Position numbers and translations under genes: made by a program. Shown one piece after another: positions 23,264 to 35,000 of a stretch of DNA of 64,000 bases. The stretch spans positions 19,277,754 through 19,341,753 of the forward strand of contig VZDJ01000623.1 in assembly GCA_008694505.1 (NCBI GenBank), given 5' to 3'. This stretch comes from Cyanoderma ruficeps (Eukaryota > Chordata > Aves > Passeriformes > Timaliidae). A model generated the notes under the pieces. It was not told where the DNA came from and did no database searches. It was given only the letters and a program-made list of their open reading frames with translations. The number at the start of each line of letters is the position of its first letter. Within the stretch, counting starts at the first letter, position 1.

Positions 23264-26200
23264 CTCTTCAGAGGCATTTTTAGTGCCATCTTTCAAGCAA
23301 GCAGAACCCAATCTTTGTGGACCAAGAGATGAGGTCATACTGCAAGGAACAGAACACTGTGACTCTGACATAACCAAGATACTTGTGGACATGTGGTGGA
23401 GGTGACACTTCTATTTCTCTTTCCCTGAAGAACTGATGACCTCTTGCCCGTGATGCATAAGCTACTGGAGTCCTATTGGGCTTCATTTTATTTTGTGTGC
23501 AGGTCAAGGGTCCATCACTTTGGTTGTCTTCAGTCTTTCACTTCCTCAATCTCTCACCTGCTTCTCTTGAAGTTCATATTCCTCTCTTTTAGGTCGTGTT
23601 CTACCTTTTCACACTTATGTCTTATCTTCCTTCCAGATCTTGGGTATATTTTTTTTTCTCATTCCTCATTCTCCTGCTACACTGCTGTGTCCATGTCCCT
23701 CCACACCTTCACCAATGATTTTAGATTTCATCCTCTTCTGGTTCTGCATCCTTATGTCTTCCTCAGTGGAAAATTATTCTGGTATCTTTTCTCTAAACCT
23801 TGAGGACTCTTTAGGTCATATACTGGACTCAAAGAAGAGTTATTAGGTTGAGATCGTCACTGTGAGATTTGATCCACACCAGGGACAGCACTTTGCAAGA
23901 AATAAGGAGAGCAAAGGGGAGATAAAGCTAGCCCAGACCCCAAAGAATTTAATGTAACAAGATAATATGCAGTCTGAGTGACAATGGCACTTGGTGACAG
24001 GAATATAAAGGAAGCAATAAACATCTGAGTTTGTTTGTGATGGAGAATCAATTTTGTTAATGGAAGGCAAATTTGTTCATGATGGGGAAGACTAAAGAAC
24101 AGGATCAAACAAAGACCAGAGATGGAAAAACAGCATGCTGTTTGATCAGGTCGATCAATACACAGATGACCACTTGGTGGTTCATTACAGGATCTGCAGT
24201 GGTCCCACAGTGCATGTCACAGTGACGGGTTCTTCAGTATGACTGCCTTACACAAATCCATGTGACCTCTTGCTAAACAGAAAACGATTGTGCAACACGA
24301 GCAGAAAACAGCGGGTCAGTCATGTGTCTATCAGGCCTGCTGAAGCTCATGGAAAAGGAAGAGACGGTTCTTGTAAACACTAATTTAGTGAGGTGTAGCA
24401 CAGAAACAAGATTTATCAGAGCAAGTGAATTGTTTTAAAAGTTACAGCCTGCCTCTGCCAGAAACGGAATACTTTCAAGTAACACAAATTAAATTGTCAT
24501 AGCAATATATATTTTAGGAGACAAACCCATTTTCTTTCCTTGTCTAAGACAGCCTGAGTGCTGCCTTTTCCCAGCAGCATATTACGAAGACAACTGTCTC
24601 TTGCCTGGTAACTGACATTGTAAAGACAGGGCCAGGCTAAGTGACAGACCAGACGCCAGGTTTTCCAGCAAGCATTTCACATGTCTTCAAATAATGCTTC
24701 TAAAAGTGAAGAAAATGTTAGGATTTTGTCCTTGGTCTGATCTGCAGGAAGACTGGAAAAAAAAAGCCAGAGAGACATAAATTTTCTGTGCAATAAAATG
24801 TGCATTTGATTTACCTGCTGGCAGGACCTTTCTCACCATGTGTACAGTGGGAGAAAAGGTTGAGGTGAGTCAGCTCCTGCTGCTCCATCGTGGCCCATCA
24901 AAAGATTTTTGCACTGGACATGCAGCAGGGAAATCTACCTCCAATAAAAAGTTGTTTACTGGAGAGGTTTTTTTCCCACATTCCTTCTCACAAAAATCAA
25001 CTGCTGTTCTTGGCTGGTATGCAAAGAACATTCATCAGAAATAACACAAGCAGAAAGTGACAAATGTTGGCAGTGACATTCTATTGTGCTCCAGCCTGTA
25101 AAACGGCACTGAAACCTTTGACGTGGCTGATGTCACTTGGGACTATTGGGGCTCTTCTCCTGTCCACTCAGCAGCAGTTTCACTCCAAGAACTCTCCAGT
25201 GAGTAACTTCTGTGGGGTGTTGTGGTGGCCACAAGAACTGCCTACATGAGCATTTGGATGTGATGAGCACTTTCAGCTGGAAACAACCCATCCTCAAACC
25301 ATTTAGTTGCAACCACTCAATTCAAACCAGATAACTGCAAACAGGTTTTCCTTTTGAGGCTTCCTTACAATTTTCAGAACTAACAAGATCTAAACCAAAG
25401 CCTTGTTCCCTAACCCGAAGTTTATCATGAAAACTACACAAAAGGTTAATTTAGGGTTTAGTGAATCATATGCTTTGGCCTCAAGTGATTTTGTTCTCTG
25501 CTTCCAATTTTGACAAAGAAAACCGAAATGTTAAAGGGTTAAGTTTGAGCTGGATACGCTTATGAGTTTGGATGGCTGGACTTTATTTTTATAGTTGAGC
25601 TAGAATTGAAAAACAATCCTAGACAGATTAGCCCAGGGCACTTACCAGCTCCAAGGCTGGTTGCATACCAAGCTTAGCAAAACACGGGTGCGACCTAGGA
25701 ACATGTAGCAGCCTGGAACAGAGGCTTCCAGAAAGTCTTCATGGGATCTCTGCTCTGCTGAGCTTTTTCAGACTTTACAGTGTTCCCTACTCTTTCCTTG
25801 TTTTAGACTTCGAGCAGATGCTGGAGACTATCAGCCATATTCCTGCTCTAAGGTACTCTGGGATCTGCCATCTTTTACCTCATTCCATCCTCTTCCACTG
25901 AAAGATATTTTGTTCACATATTTTTGAGAGCAGCCCAGAAACCTGAGAGTAGTCCAAAGAATGCTGCAGTCCCTGAGCAATAGGACCAACTCCTAGGGCA
26001 GTGGAGTTCTTTCACCATCCCCCTGCTCCTTTCCAGTCTTCACTACTGAGTGTACATAGGCACGGATCTCACAGGACGACATGAAGGTCACATCCCAACC
26101 AGAGGGAGTTAAGCATCAGCTACAGGGGAAAGTGGTCCTTCTCCCTCCTGGCAGAGAAGGTGAAGAGTGCAGTGGGAACAGAACAGGGGCAGAAGTCTCA

Positions 26201-26515
26201 GGTTCTTTAGCTCTGGGCAGGATTCATAACCTCCTCCCACTTCTCTCCCTGTTATACTGGGAAAGTGTTTGCATGCAAACAAAAAGGATTTGCACTAACA
26301 AGAACCAGAGCAGCACATCTTTTTAGTTTAAAAATTGCTAAGAAATAATAGTAAGGGAATTAAGGGTGATTTGCACAGAGGCTGAGAGAAATTATCACTT
26401 CCAGTAGGATAAAACAGCAAATGCAGAGTGCTTAGCTACCCAAAAAGGTTGGAGGGTAGGTTGTGGTGACATTTCAGGGTGCAGTCCCAGGCTGGGATAA
26501 AAGAATAAGGGGAAA
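23264..26515. other. Intergenic DNA between duplicate B and the SLC2A3 3' end
   Basis: No recognised exon, RNA gene or repeat. The open frames are short (mostly below 90 codons, with one of 119 codons at 23444-23803 in a pyrimidine-rich stretch) and show no domain. Confidence 0.5.
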
Positions 26516-26535
26516 GGTAAAATCCAAATCAGATA

Positions 26536-26555
26536 TTTATTTCATATTTTTTATT
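26536..26555 (-). terminator. SLC2A3: Two AATAAA poly(A) signals, probably SLC2A3
   Basis: Minus-strand AATAAA occurs at 26541-26536 and again at 26555-26550, about 2.5 kb past the stop codon. No canonical AATAAA was found on this strand nearer the stop. Confidence 0.45.
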
Positions 26556-28404
26556 TCAAAACCAGGAAACAAACACATTAATAAGCATATAAAATCCATC
26601 CAAAATATTCACAATGCTGTTACAGAAAAAGAAAATAAAGATACCATGTGAGAAAGACCCACACATTTCGGTCCAAGCCACACATTTGATGCAAAATATG
26701 GAATGCTCTTATGCACAGCTGTGGGGGGATTTTCCTAACATACAGATACCCATATAGAAATATCATGTCTGGATGTGCTGGAGGTTCAAAGGAAGGGCAC
26801 AGAAATCTATGTAAGTGAGCCAAAATATCAAAATTGGGAAAGAAGTCATATATAGTGACTCCAAGAATATCTGGCACATACGCCTAATAAAAAGCTAGGG
26901 AAAACTGGATGTAATAGGATTGCATTGTGCAAAGCTGGGGCAGTTCAAATTAATTCACAGGAAGCATTTAACAGCCGCAAATTTAATTGGTCTTTGCAAC
27001 TGTTTCTCATTAGGGAAGGTAGAAATGTCATCACTAGTTACTGAAGATGTCAGACAGACCCACCAGAATATACATCAATGGCAATTTCTCTAACCTGCTC
27101 TGAAGCATTATGTTGGTAAGAAAGCTTGGGTTACCCATGCTACAAAACTCTTACTATCATTCCAACTTTTCTAAGCCCTTCTTGCTTTTACCACCTCGGA
27201 ATCTGTGGGCCTGCCTCTCTTCTAGGATATCCAGTAATGAATTCCAGCAGGTCGACCTGAGTTTGACCACGTCCAAAAACTGCAGCTGGATCTCAGAAGA
27301 GCAGGAGTTTAAATTGGACCTGCCTCTGTGCTACCTTTAATTATTTTGGGCAGGTCTGGACAGGCACAGGCCAGGAGGCTGTCACAGAATGCTGTAGTGA
27401 AGTAAAGCTGCCCCTCCTCGACTGCAAGTGTACCCATGTGCTACTTTTTGCCTGCCTGACCTGAGCTGTGCTAGCTCGGCAGAAGGGTGGGGGACACAAA
27501 CTCAATGGCCCAGCGGAATGACAAGCAAGGAGACTGACATTTACTGATGAACAATTACTGCCTGCCACATCCCTTTGAACAGAGGCACTATTACAGAGCT
27601 GTACACATCTACAAAGCACACTGGTGAGCACCACAACATCATGCAGACCTTCCAGAGAGGATATATGGGGCAAAAAACATCTGGCCTTCAACCAAGCAGG
27701 GGACTGACCACTACAGACTTTTCACACTGCTAAACTAGCAAATTCCAGTAGCTCTGATGTCTAGTCCTGCATCTCCACCCTTATGAACTTACATGTACCA
27801 CAACTGACCATGCTTGTGTCCAGAAGGGTCATGCTACATGCCTCTGTAATATTTATAGGAACAACTGCTAAGAAAATACAGCTTTGAAAAATAATTTTTA
27901 TCCTCGCACTCCTTTAAATAACAATCTGCAAATTTCAGAATTTATGATGTACTAGACTGTAACAGAGAAGCCAAAAAGAAATAAAATTAAGAGAAGGCAG
28001 GACAAATTACCTTCTGGTTTGCAATCACCACCCTCAATCATGCGTAGAATGCTTAAAACCGTGTCTGAAAATATAATCCAACAACATCCATTGTAAGATG
28101 CCATATCACACTCTCATCAACACTTCAGAACAATTCTTTAAAACAGCCACCAAAAATCCCTAATAACAGAGATTTTAGTGCAGAAACATACCTCTTCCAC
28201 AAGTACACAACTTCGAATTTCTTTCCAGAGGGCACAAATAACTTCAAGCTGATGTGCATAATTGGCTCTGCTGCACACACCACCTAAAATGCTCAATCTC
28301 CTTTTTAGTACCACATTTCTCCTTTACAGTCTTATTGCACCTCAAGTCTACAGCATCTTTTGTTAGAATAGCTATTTCTCTTAAACTTCTCCAATTTCTT
28401 TACC

Positions 28405-28467
28405 TGTACATTTTTGTACACCATTAAAAAAATAAATATTTACAAAGTGACATACAAATAAATAAAC
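28405..28467 (-). promoter_or_regulatory. SLC2A3: 3'UTR control block: Pumilio site, AU-rich elements, palindrome
   Basis: On the transcript strand this block holds overlapping AUUUA pentamers (28467-28455, UUUAUUUAUUUG), then UGUAAAUA (28444-28437), an exact Pumilio recognition element, with a further AUUUAUU overlapping it. It ends with the perfect inverted repeat TGTACA-AAAA-TGTACA (28420-28405). Such sites normally govern mRNA stability and translation. Use in this gene is inferred. Confidence 0.5.
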
Positions 28468-29084
28468 TGAAGTAAAAGTATGATTTCAGTCTGTCTATAC
28501 AAAAAAATAAAAGCAGGAAAAAATATGCATGTGACTTGGTCCCCTTTTTCCTGAGGCTAAAAAAAGTGCACACTGGATAGGAAAAAGCAAGATGGCTTTT
28601 GGTAAGCTTGCTAAATTCCAGTGTAACACCTTACACGCGCACACAGAGTAGACTCAAAGGGCTGGGGACTCGTTTAGCAGGTCACTTCAACTCACTACAA
28701 AAATAGTAATTAGGTTCAAATACATAATGGTCACTCTGTGCATAAGTATGTTAACCCCAAATGGCAATTTTACATGAGGAAAGTAAAAATATTGCCAGCT
28801 CTTCTCTGTTCTCCTGATGTTTGTGGCAGGGAAGATGAGATTATTTTTGCAAGTGCCAGGTGCTTTCCAGAATGGCACATCACCCATATCAGATTTGCTT
28901 AATGCTGGCAAGCCTGGCAGAATGGGTGAGCATGTGGGTGAAAAGAAGAATATAGCAGCAATTGAGGAGGGGAAGAACGTCCCAGTTCTCATGGTTTTCT
29001 TTGCTCATTCCTTTAATGATTCTTTAAGCATGAACGAGTTAAAGAACGGGTGTGTCATGGATCTTAGGCAGCTGCTTTGCCAGC

Positions 29085-32000
29085 TTATTTGCTGTTCAGC
29101 TCCACCATGGGGGTCTTCTGGGGTGACGAGGGGGGGTTTGCTCCTCGTCCTTCAAAGCCCCTGGAGATGTCTTCAAAAGTCCTGCCCTTGGTCTCTGGCA
29201 CTTTGAAGAACGTGAAGACAAAGAAGATGACCAGGAAAACAAGGAAGATGAGGAAGACATAGGAGCCACATAGTTTCTGCAGGGAGGACAAACACAAAAA
29301 GGTTTTATTTTCAAATTACCTGTAAGGTCATTTGCTGTTGACAGGTTAAAATTCCAACACCTTTCTCCAGCAGTGCCCTTACTGACTTTTTTCTCATCAC
29401 AGCATTTTTAAAATTGAAATCAGGTCTCTATGGACTTCTAATCTTCCTAAGGGTGACCAAAATCGATGCTTTTAAAGAAAAAAGCCCTGATGTGCTAAGA
29501 CGGCTCTTCCAAATATTTGTAAGCGGCAAATGGTTAAGACAGTAGAATGTAATGTGAGCAACAGCCTCCAGTAACAATCATAACACTGACTCAGAGTCCT
29601 CTGGAAGACTCACCAGCCCTCTTCTCAAAGCAGGGACAACTTCCAGGAGAGGTTGGGTCATTGAAGGTCATATAATCACATGTCAAAGTCTTCAAAGATG
29701 CAGATTCTACTACCCTTCTGGACACCTATTCCAATGCTGCAGTGCTCTCACAGTGTTTTATAAACTAGGACTTACCTCTGCATAGGGGAAGAGCATTCCC
29801 ACTAAGAAATTGGAAGTCCAGTTGGAACAACCAGCCACTGCCATGGCTGCAGGTCGTGGGCCCTGGCTGAAGAGTTCTGCCACAATGAACCACGGGATAG
29901 GGCCAGGGCCAATCTCAAAAAGAGCCACAAAGCCAAAAGTGGCAACAATGCTGATGTACCTGATCCAGTCCACAATGTCCTGCAAGGGAACAAAATATGA
30001 TCAGCACAATGCCATCTCCAGTGTTACAACTTTCTCAGCTGCACTGTGAACACCGTAGCAGTTCCTAGAGTTATAAAATTGCTCTCTCCGCTGCACACTT
30101 GGCTCTAGCCCCAGCTCCACCTGCCTACAGGGTAGCATTGCAGAGCAAAGCAGACGTTATTTTCTTACAGGTTCCTGCTGGAGTCAGCCTGGACAATAAC
30201 ACTGATCACTCACCTTTAGAGCTAAAGCGACAGTCATAATAGCAGCACACACAGCCATGCCAGCCAAACCAATCAAATGGAGGGTCCGGCGCCCTGCACG
30301 CTCCACCAGGAACAGCTGGAAAGGAGAAGGCAGAAGGAAAAAGACCATTACTTTGGCAGCAAAAGCAGGATAGGTTTCCTTGCTCAGTATCTCCTGCAGC
30401 TCTTCCTTATCTGCCTGTAAACCTCAGAGACGATGGTGATCTCAGTGCAGGTCACCAGGCTGCTCCATCGTCAGCACAAGTTCTTCCACTCTGGTTCTTG
30501 CTACTGCTTTCTCTCATCACTCTTTCCCCATGTGCACTCCTTTTTCACCTTCTCTTTCACCTAAGATAACACCTCTTTCTGCCCATCTTTCCTCCCACCA
30601 TGCCTTTGATGCTCTGTGGTCTTTGCTCCTACAGGTCAGTGCACAGCCTAGTGCTTTGCCACTACCTGGCCACTTGTCTGGCCCCACCTGCCAGGGACGG
30701 GCCCAGGCAGACACACAGCCCTGTCCCACTCACCGACACCACAGTGAAGACTGTGTTGACCACACCAGCTCCAATGGTGGCATAGATAGGCTGCGTGATA
30801 CCAGCTCTTTCAAAAATCCCTGTAGAATAATAGAATACCTGGGAAGAGAAGAGAAAGTTGGACACACAGTCACGATTCCATGTTTGAGAGCAAGTCCCTC
30901 ATCCTCTGCCTAACAGCTTGCACACCCAGCAGGGAGATTCTAAGCAGCACTCCACACTATAAAACAGCCTGCTTCCAGTCAAGGTTCATTCACTTGGTGC
31001 AAGGCTAAAGTGTCTTTCCAGGGTGCATGTGGGGAAAGTGAAAGCCTTAATATCCATTTTCCAACTTAGCTCTTTGCCACATGACAAAACAATGACCTCC
31101 AGTCAAGGCACAAACGTGTTTTGGGACTTCAAGTTCTCTCCAAACCAGTAGCAAGTGCAAGTTTAGGCAGAGATAAGGGAGGTCCAGAAATGGGACAGGA
31201 AGGTAACTCACAGCATTGATGCCTGAGAGCTGCTGGGAGAGCTGCAGCATGATGGCAATGATAATGGCTTGACGGTAGTTTGGAGAACGGAAGAGTTCTG
31301 GCACAGTTGCTTTCTTTTCCTGGGACATTTTAGCACTTTCATCTTTCATCTCCTGGATGTCTTGAGACACATCTCGATCACCACGGAGCTTCTGGAGAAC
31401 TGGAGGGAAGCCAAAGATGTCAGGTGTAAGACACACCTACTGGCCTGGGGAGGTGTGTGTTTCCCATCCTGCTATTGCAGGAAGGGCACGGGAGGAAGAC
31501 TGAACACCTCCAGTTGGTGGTCATGCTTCCAGAGACCTGCTGCATGGGAAAGACCAAGCCTCTGCTGGCAGCTTTGCTCTTCTTTTCAACCCAGAGGAGA
31601 GGGTTGAAAAGCACAGAAACCAGGCCCAGGTCCTGCTCATGTTGATTGATCTCCCAAGCTTATATTTGATCCTGAAATTCTGTTCAAGCTCTTGCCAGAG
31701 CAGACCCCAGCCCTCCAAGCTGCCTGTTAAATGCCAGCCTATTTCCCGCCCTTCAGGAGGAGCTGGCAAAGTAACAGCAGCTGGTCCTGCTACATCCCCA
31801 CCAGGCTAGGTGCCACTCCTCACATCTTAATCCCACCTGGAGCCTCTGTTGAGATGCCAGGTTTCTCATGCTACCTGGCACTGGTGCAAGCTAAAGGATG
31901 GGAAGGTAGGCCAGCCCTGATGCCCTCTGGGAGTCACACCCTAATCTACCACAGGCTCCGGGATCAGTCCTGGCCTCCCACTCAAGTTCAGCGCAGGCTG

Positions 32001-35000
32001 GAAGCCAGAACACTGCCCTGCCCCTTTGAGATGAGTTCTTACCTGCTTCGGCTTTCTCCTCCTCCATCTTGTTGATCAATAGGAAACGGGGGCTTTCAGG
32101 GCAGAAGAGAAGACCTATACACTGCAGAATTGCTGGGAGGATCGTGAACCCCAAAAGCATTGGCCAAAGTCCTTCAGTACCCATGATTGCCTCCAGTCCA
32201 AAGATCTACACCGATAATAGAAGATAAATAAGAGAGGCTTTAAACACTTCAGTTCCTCACCCCTACCCCACTATGACAGGACCCACAAACTGCACCTGAT
32301 GGCCAGTAAAGCCCTCCTCGCCCTTCCCCAGCCTTCCTATCCCCCCCACCAAGGGCAGGATCAGGTTGTACCAGGCCTACCTGAGCCACCAGGATGCCCA
32401 CAACAATGCCCAGCTGGTTGAGGGTGCCGAAGGCTCCGCGGACGCTGGTGGGCGAGACCTCACTGATGTACATGGGCACAAAGCCGGTGCAGAGGCCACA
32501 GAAGGCACCAATAACGAAGCGGCCGATAATCAACATCTCCACTGCCTTTGCTGCCTTCGAGAAGGCCATGAGAAGGCCACCAGTAAAGGCCAAGACATTC
32601 ACCAGCAGCATGGAGTTCCTCCTGCCAGGGTAAAGATGTCAAGACTGAGCTTAATCTGGGAATACAGCAAGAGAATTATCGGGAGAGGGGTAAAGGTAAA
32701 CCTGCCCATGATCTCCCATCTCAGGGGTGGGAAGAGAATGGAATAATTCCCAAGCTCCTGCCTTGGCCTGCAATCCCTCTTTTGGCAGCCCACACACTCT
32801 TGCTTCCTCCCCAGACATCTCTTCCCGCCTCTGCCCTCTCCCTGCCAACGCTCCTTTGTAAAAGGAGAAGTTCTCCAACAGCTTGTGTCCCTCTTCCCAA
32901 CTTACCTGCCAAATCTGTTTACAAACAGACTGACTGAGAAGGAGCCAATCATGCCTCCTACTGAGAAGATGGCCACAGAAAGCGACCACAGAGAGGTGAG
33001 GAGTTCTTGGGAGACAGCCTTCCCACTCCTTTCTGACAGGGTTTTGTTGAAAAACGTCCGGATGATCTGCAAGAGAAATCAGGCAGTGAGAGTTACAGTC
33101 CAGAAGGAGGCATTTTACACTGGGGAGGGGGGAGACTATTGTCTTCCTTCTGCTTTCTGCTGCCATGATAAGAGAGAGAGGCCCAAAAAAACCAGCAACA
33201 AGTTATACAAGGGAGGGAATGAAGGCACAGAAGGAGGGGGATTCACTGAGAAGTAGCAGTATGATGAGGGAGAGCGCTTCACTGAGTGGAGGGGCAGGCA
33301 GGGTACCCACAGGACAGCAGTGTTTATTAAGGAAAACAGGCTGATCTTCTGAGTATTTCAGATGATGTGAGTCACTGGTGGTTCTTGGGAGGAGGCGGGA
33401 GACAGTTGGGAATGAAAGGGAACATGAAAACATGACCAGTGAGTGGATGGGAACATTTCTGGCAAAGCCAAAATACTGACAGCAGGGATAGGATCTCTGG
33501 TATAGAAATAGCTGGAGACACACAAGGCTTCACTGAAGTAAGCCTGAAAAATTGTTTATTTTTTACATAATGCTGTCCCAGCGGGATGTGACAGGGCCAC
33601 GTTGCTGATTTCTCAGGCATCCTCTTAGCTAGTGAGGTAAATTCTGGCATGGGCTGGTGGGGACAGTGTCTGCCCCCAGCAGATGGCAGCAGGACATTAG
33701 CTAGGAAGGACTGACCCCATCCCCCTCCTGTCGTGAGCATCTTTTCCCGGAGACAGGGTGGATGTGGTATTCATGACTCAGTTCTTGACAGAGGAACCAT
33801 CTTGTTTCCAAAGTTACATGGAAACCACATCTCTCATTTTCTTCACCTCTTGTTTCTTAGGCTAGTCATGAGATGATTTGGCCAAATGTCCAAGTCAAAA
33901 CCCTTTTACAAGCACTGAATCTATACTTAACACGAGGAATGAATAAACAAGTAAAATAAACTTAAAAAAATTAAGTTAGGGCAGCTGTAATTCCTACCAA
34001 CCCTTACATGTTTTCCGCACACTGCTCTCCGCATTCCTTCTGCCATGGTTGGTTTATTCTGACTCAAAACTGAAGGAGCTCACATTCTTCCACACACCAC
34101 ATATGGCAGATGGAACGCTCCTGCCCTTCCTGTGCTCCTAATTAAGAGAATTGACCTCTCTGTTTCCTCTCTCTCCTCCCCAAAAGTTTGTCCTCCCTGT
34201 TCAATGTTGTATTTGAAAGGAGATTTTTTTAAGCTCCTTACTGACTTCATAAACCCAAACCAAATTATTGGCTGCTTAGGAGTCGGTCCCCCTCTCCTTT
34301 CTACACCATTGTCTTCCCATCAGCCCCTCACTCATCCCACCTCCCCAGCTCATTCTTCCTCTCACCTTCTCAGGTGCATTAATTACACCAGTGTTGTACC
34401 CAAACTGGAGAGATCCAATGGCAGCAATGCAAACAGCATAGACAAGAGGCGCTGTGATTTTCTGTGGAAAGAGAGGGAGCGATTATTTAGTTAATTTGGC
34501 TTTCTACACAACTTGAGTTCCTCTTCAGCCTAAGCAGCAGCTGCAGCTCATAGGTGCAATGTGCAAGTGCTCTGAGGGCAGGGAATGGGCTTTTATCCAG
34601 CCAGGGTGAGTACCAGTAGCATGCCTTGGATCCCCCTCCCTGGAAAGGGAGGTGCAACTGTACAGCAGGAAAAGTTCTGTGGCTACAAATAGGAGGGCTT
34701 GTCGGGGCCTCCCCTTTATTATCTCCTGACCTTCAGCAACTATTCTCAGCTCATTAGTAATGAATACACTGGCTGCATTAGTGGCTGTTATTTTGGGTTG
34801 ATCTGCTTTACAGAAGCTTTTGCTGATCTCTGGCATGTCATGAAAGAAGGGTCTAACTCTTCCCTGAGCCAGCTGACAAATTCCCATAAATTGAGTCTTA
34901 GATCTGCCCATGAGCTACACCGGCAGTCACTCATAACAGTTACAACACGAACTCTTCAGCAACAGGCTTGTTTTTCCCAGGCTAGAGCTTCCCAACCCTG

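Larger units (their letters stand above)
26516..29084 (-). other. SLC2A3: Probable SLC2A3 3'UTR
   Basis: Runs from the SLC2A3 stop to the pair of minus-strand AATAAA signals near 26536-26555, giving about 2.5 kb. Long 3'UTRs are usual for this gene. The stretch is AT-rich, has no coding frame, and carries Pumilio-type and AU-rich sites near 28.4 kb. The true 3' end needs transcript support, and a nearer variant signal (ATTAAA at 27337-27342) also exists. Confidence 0.5.
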
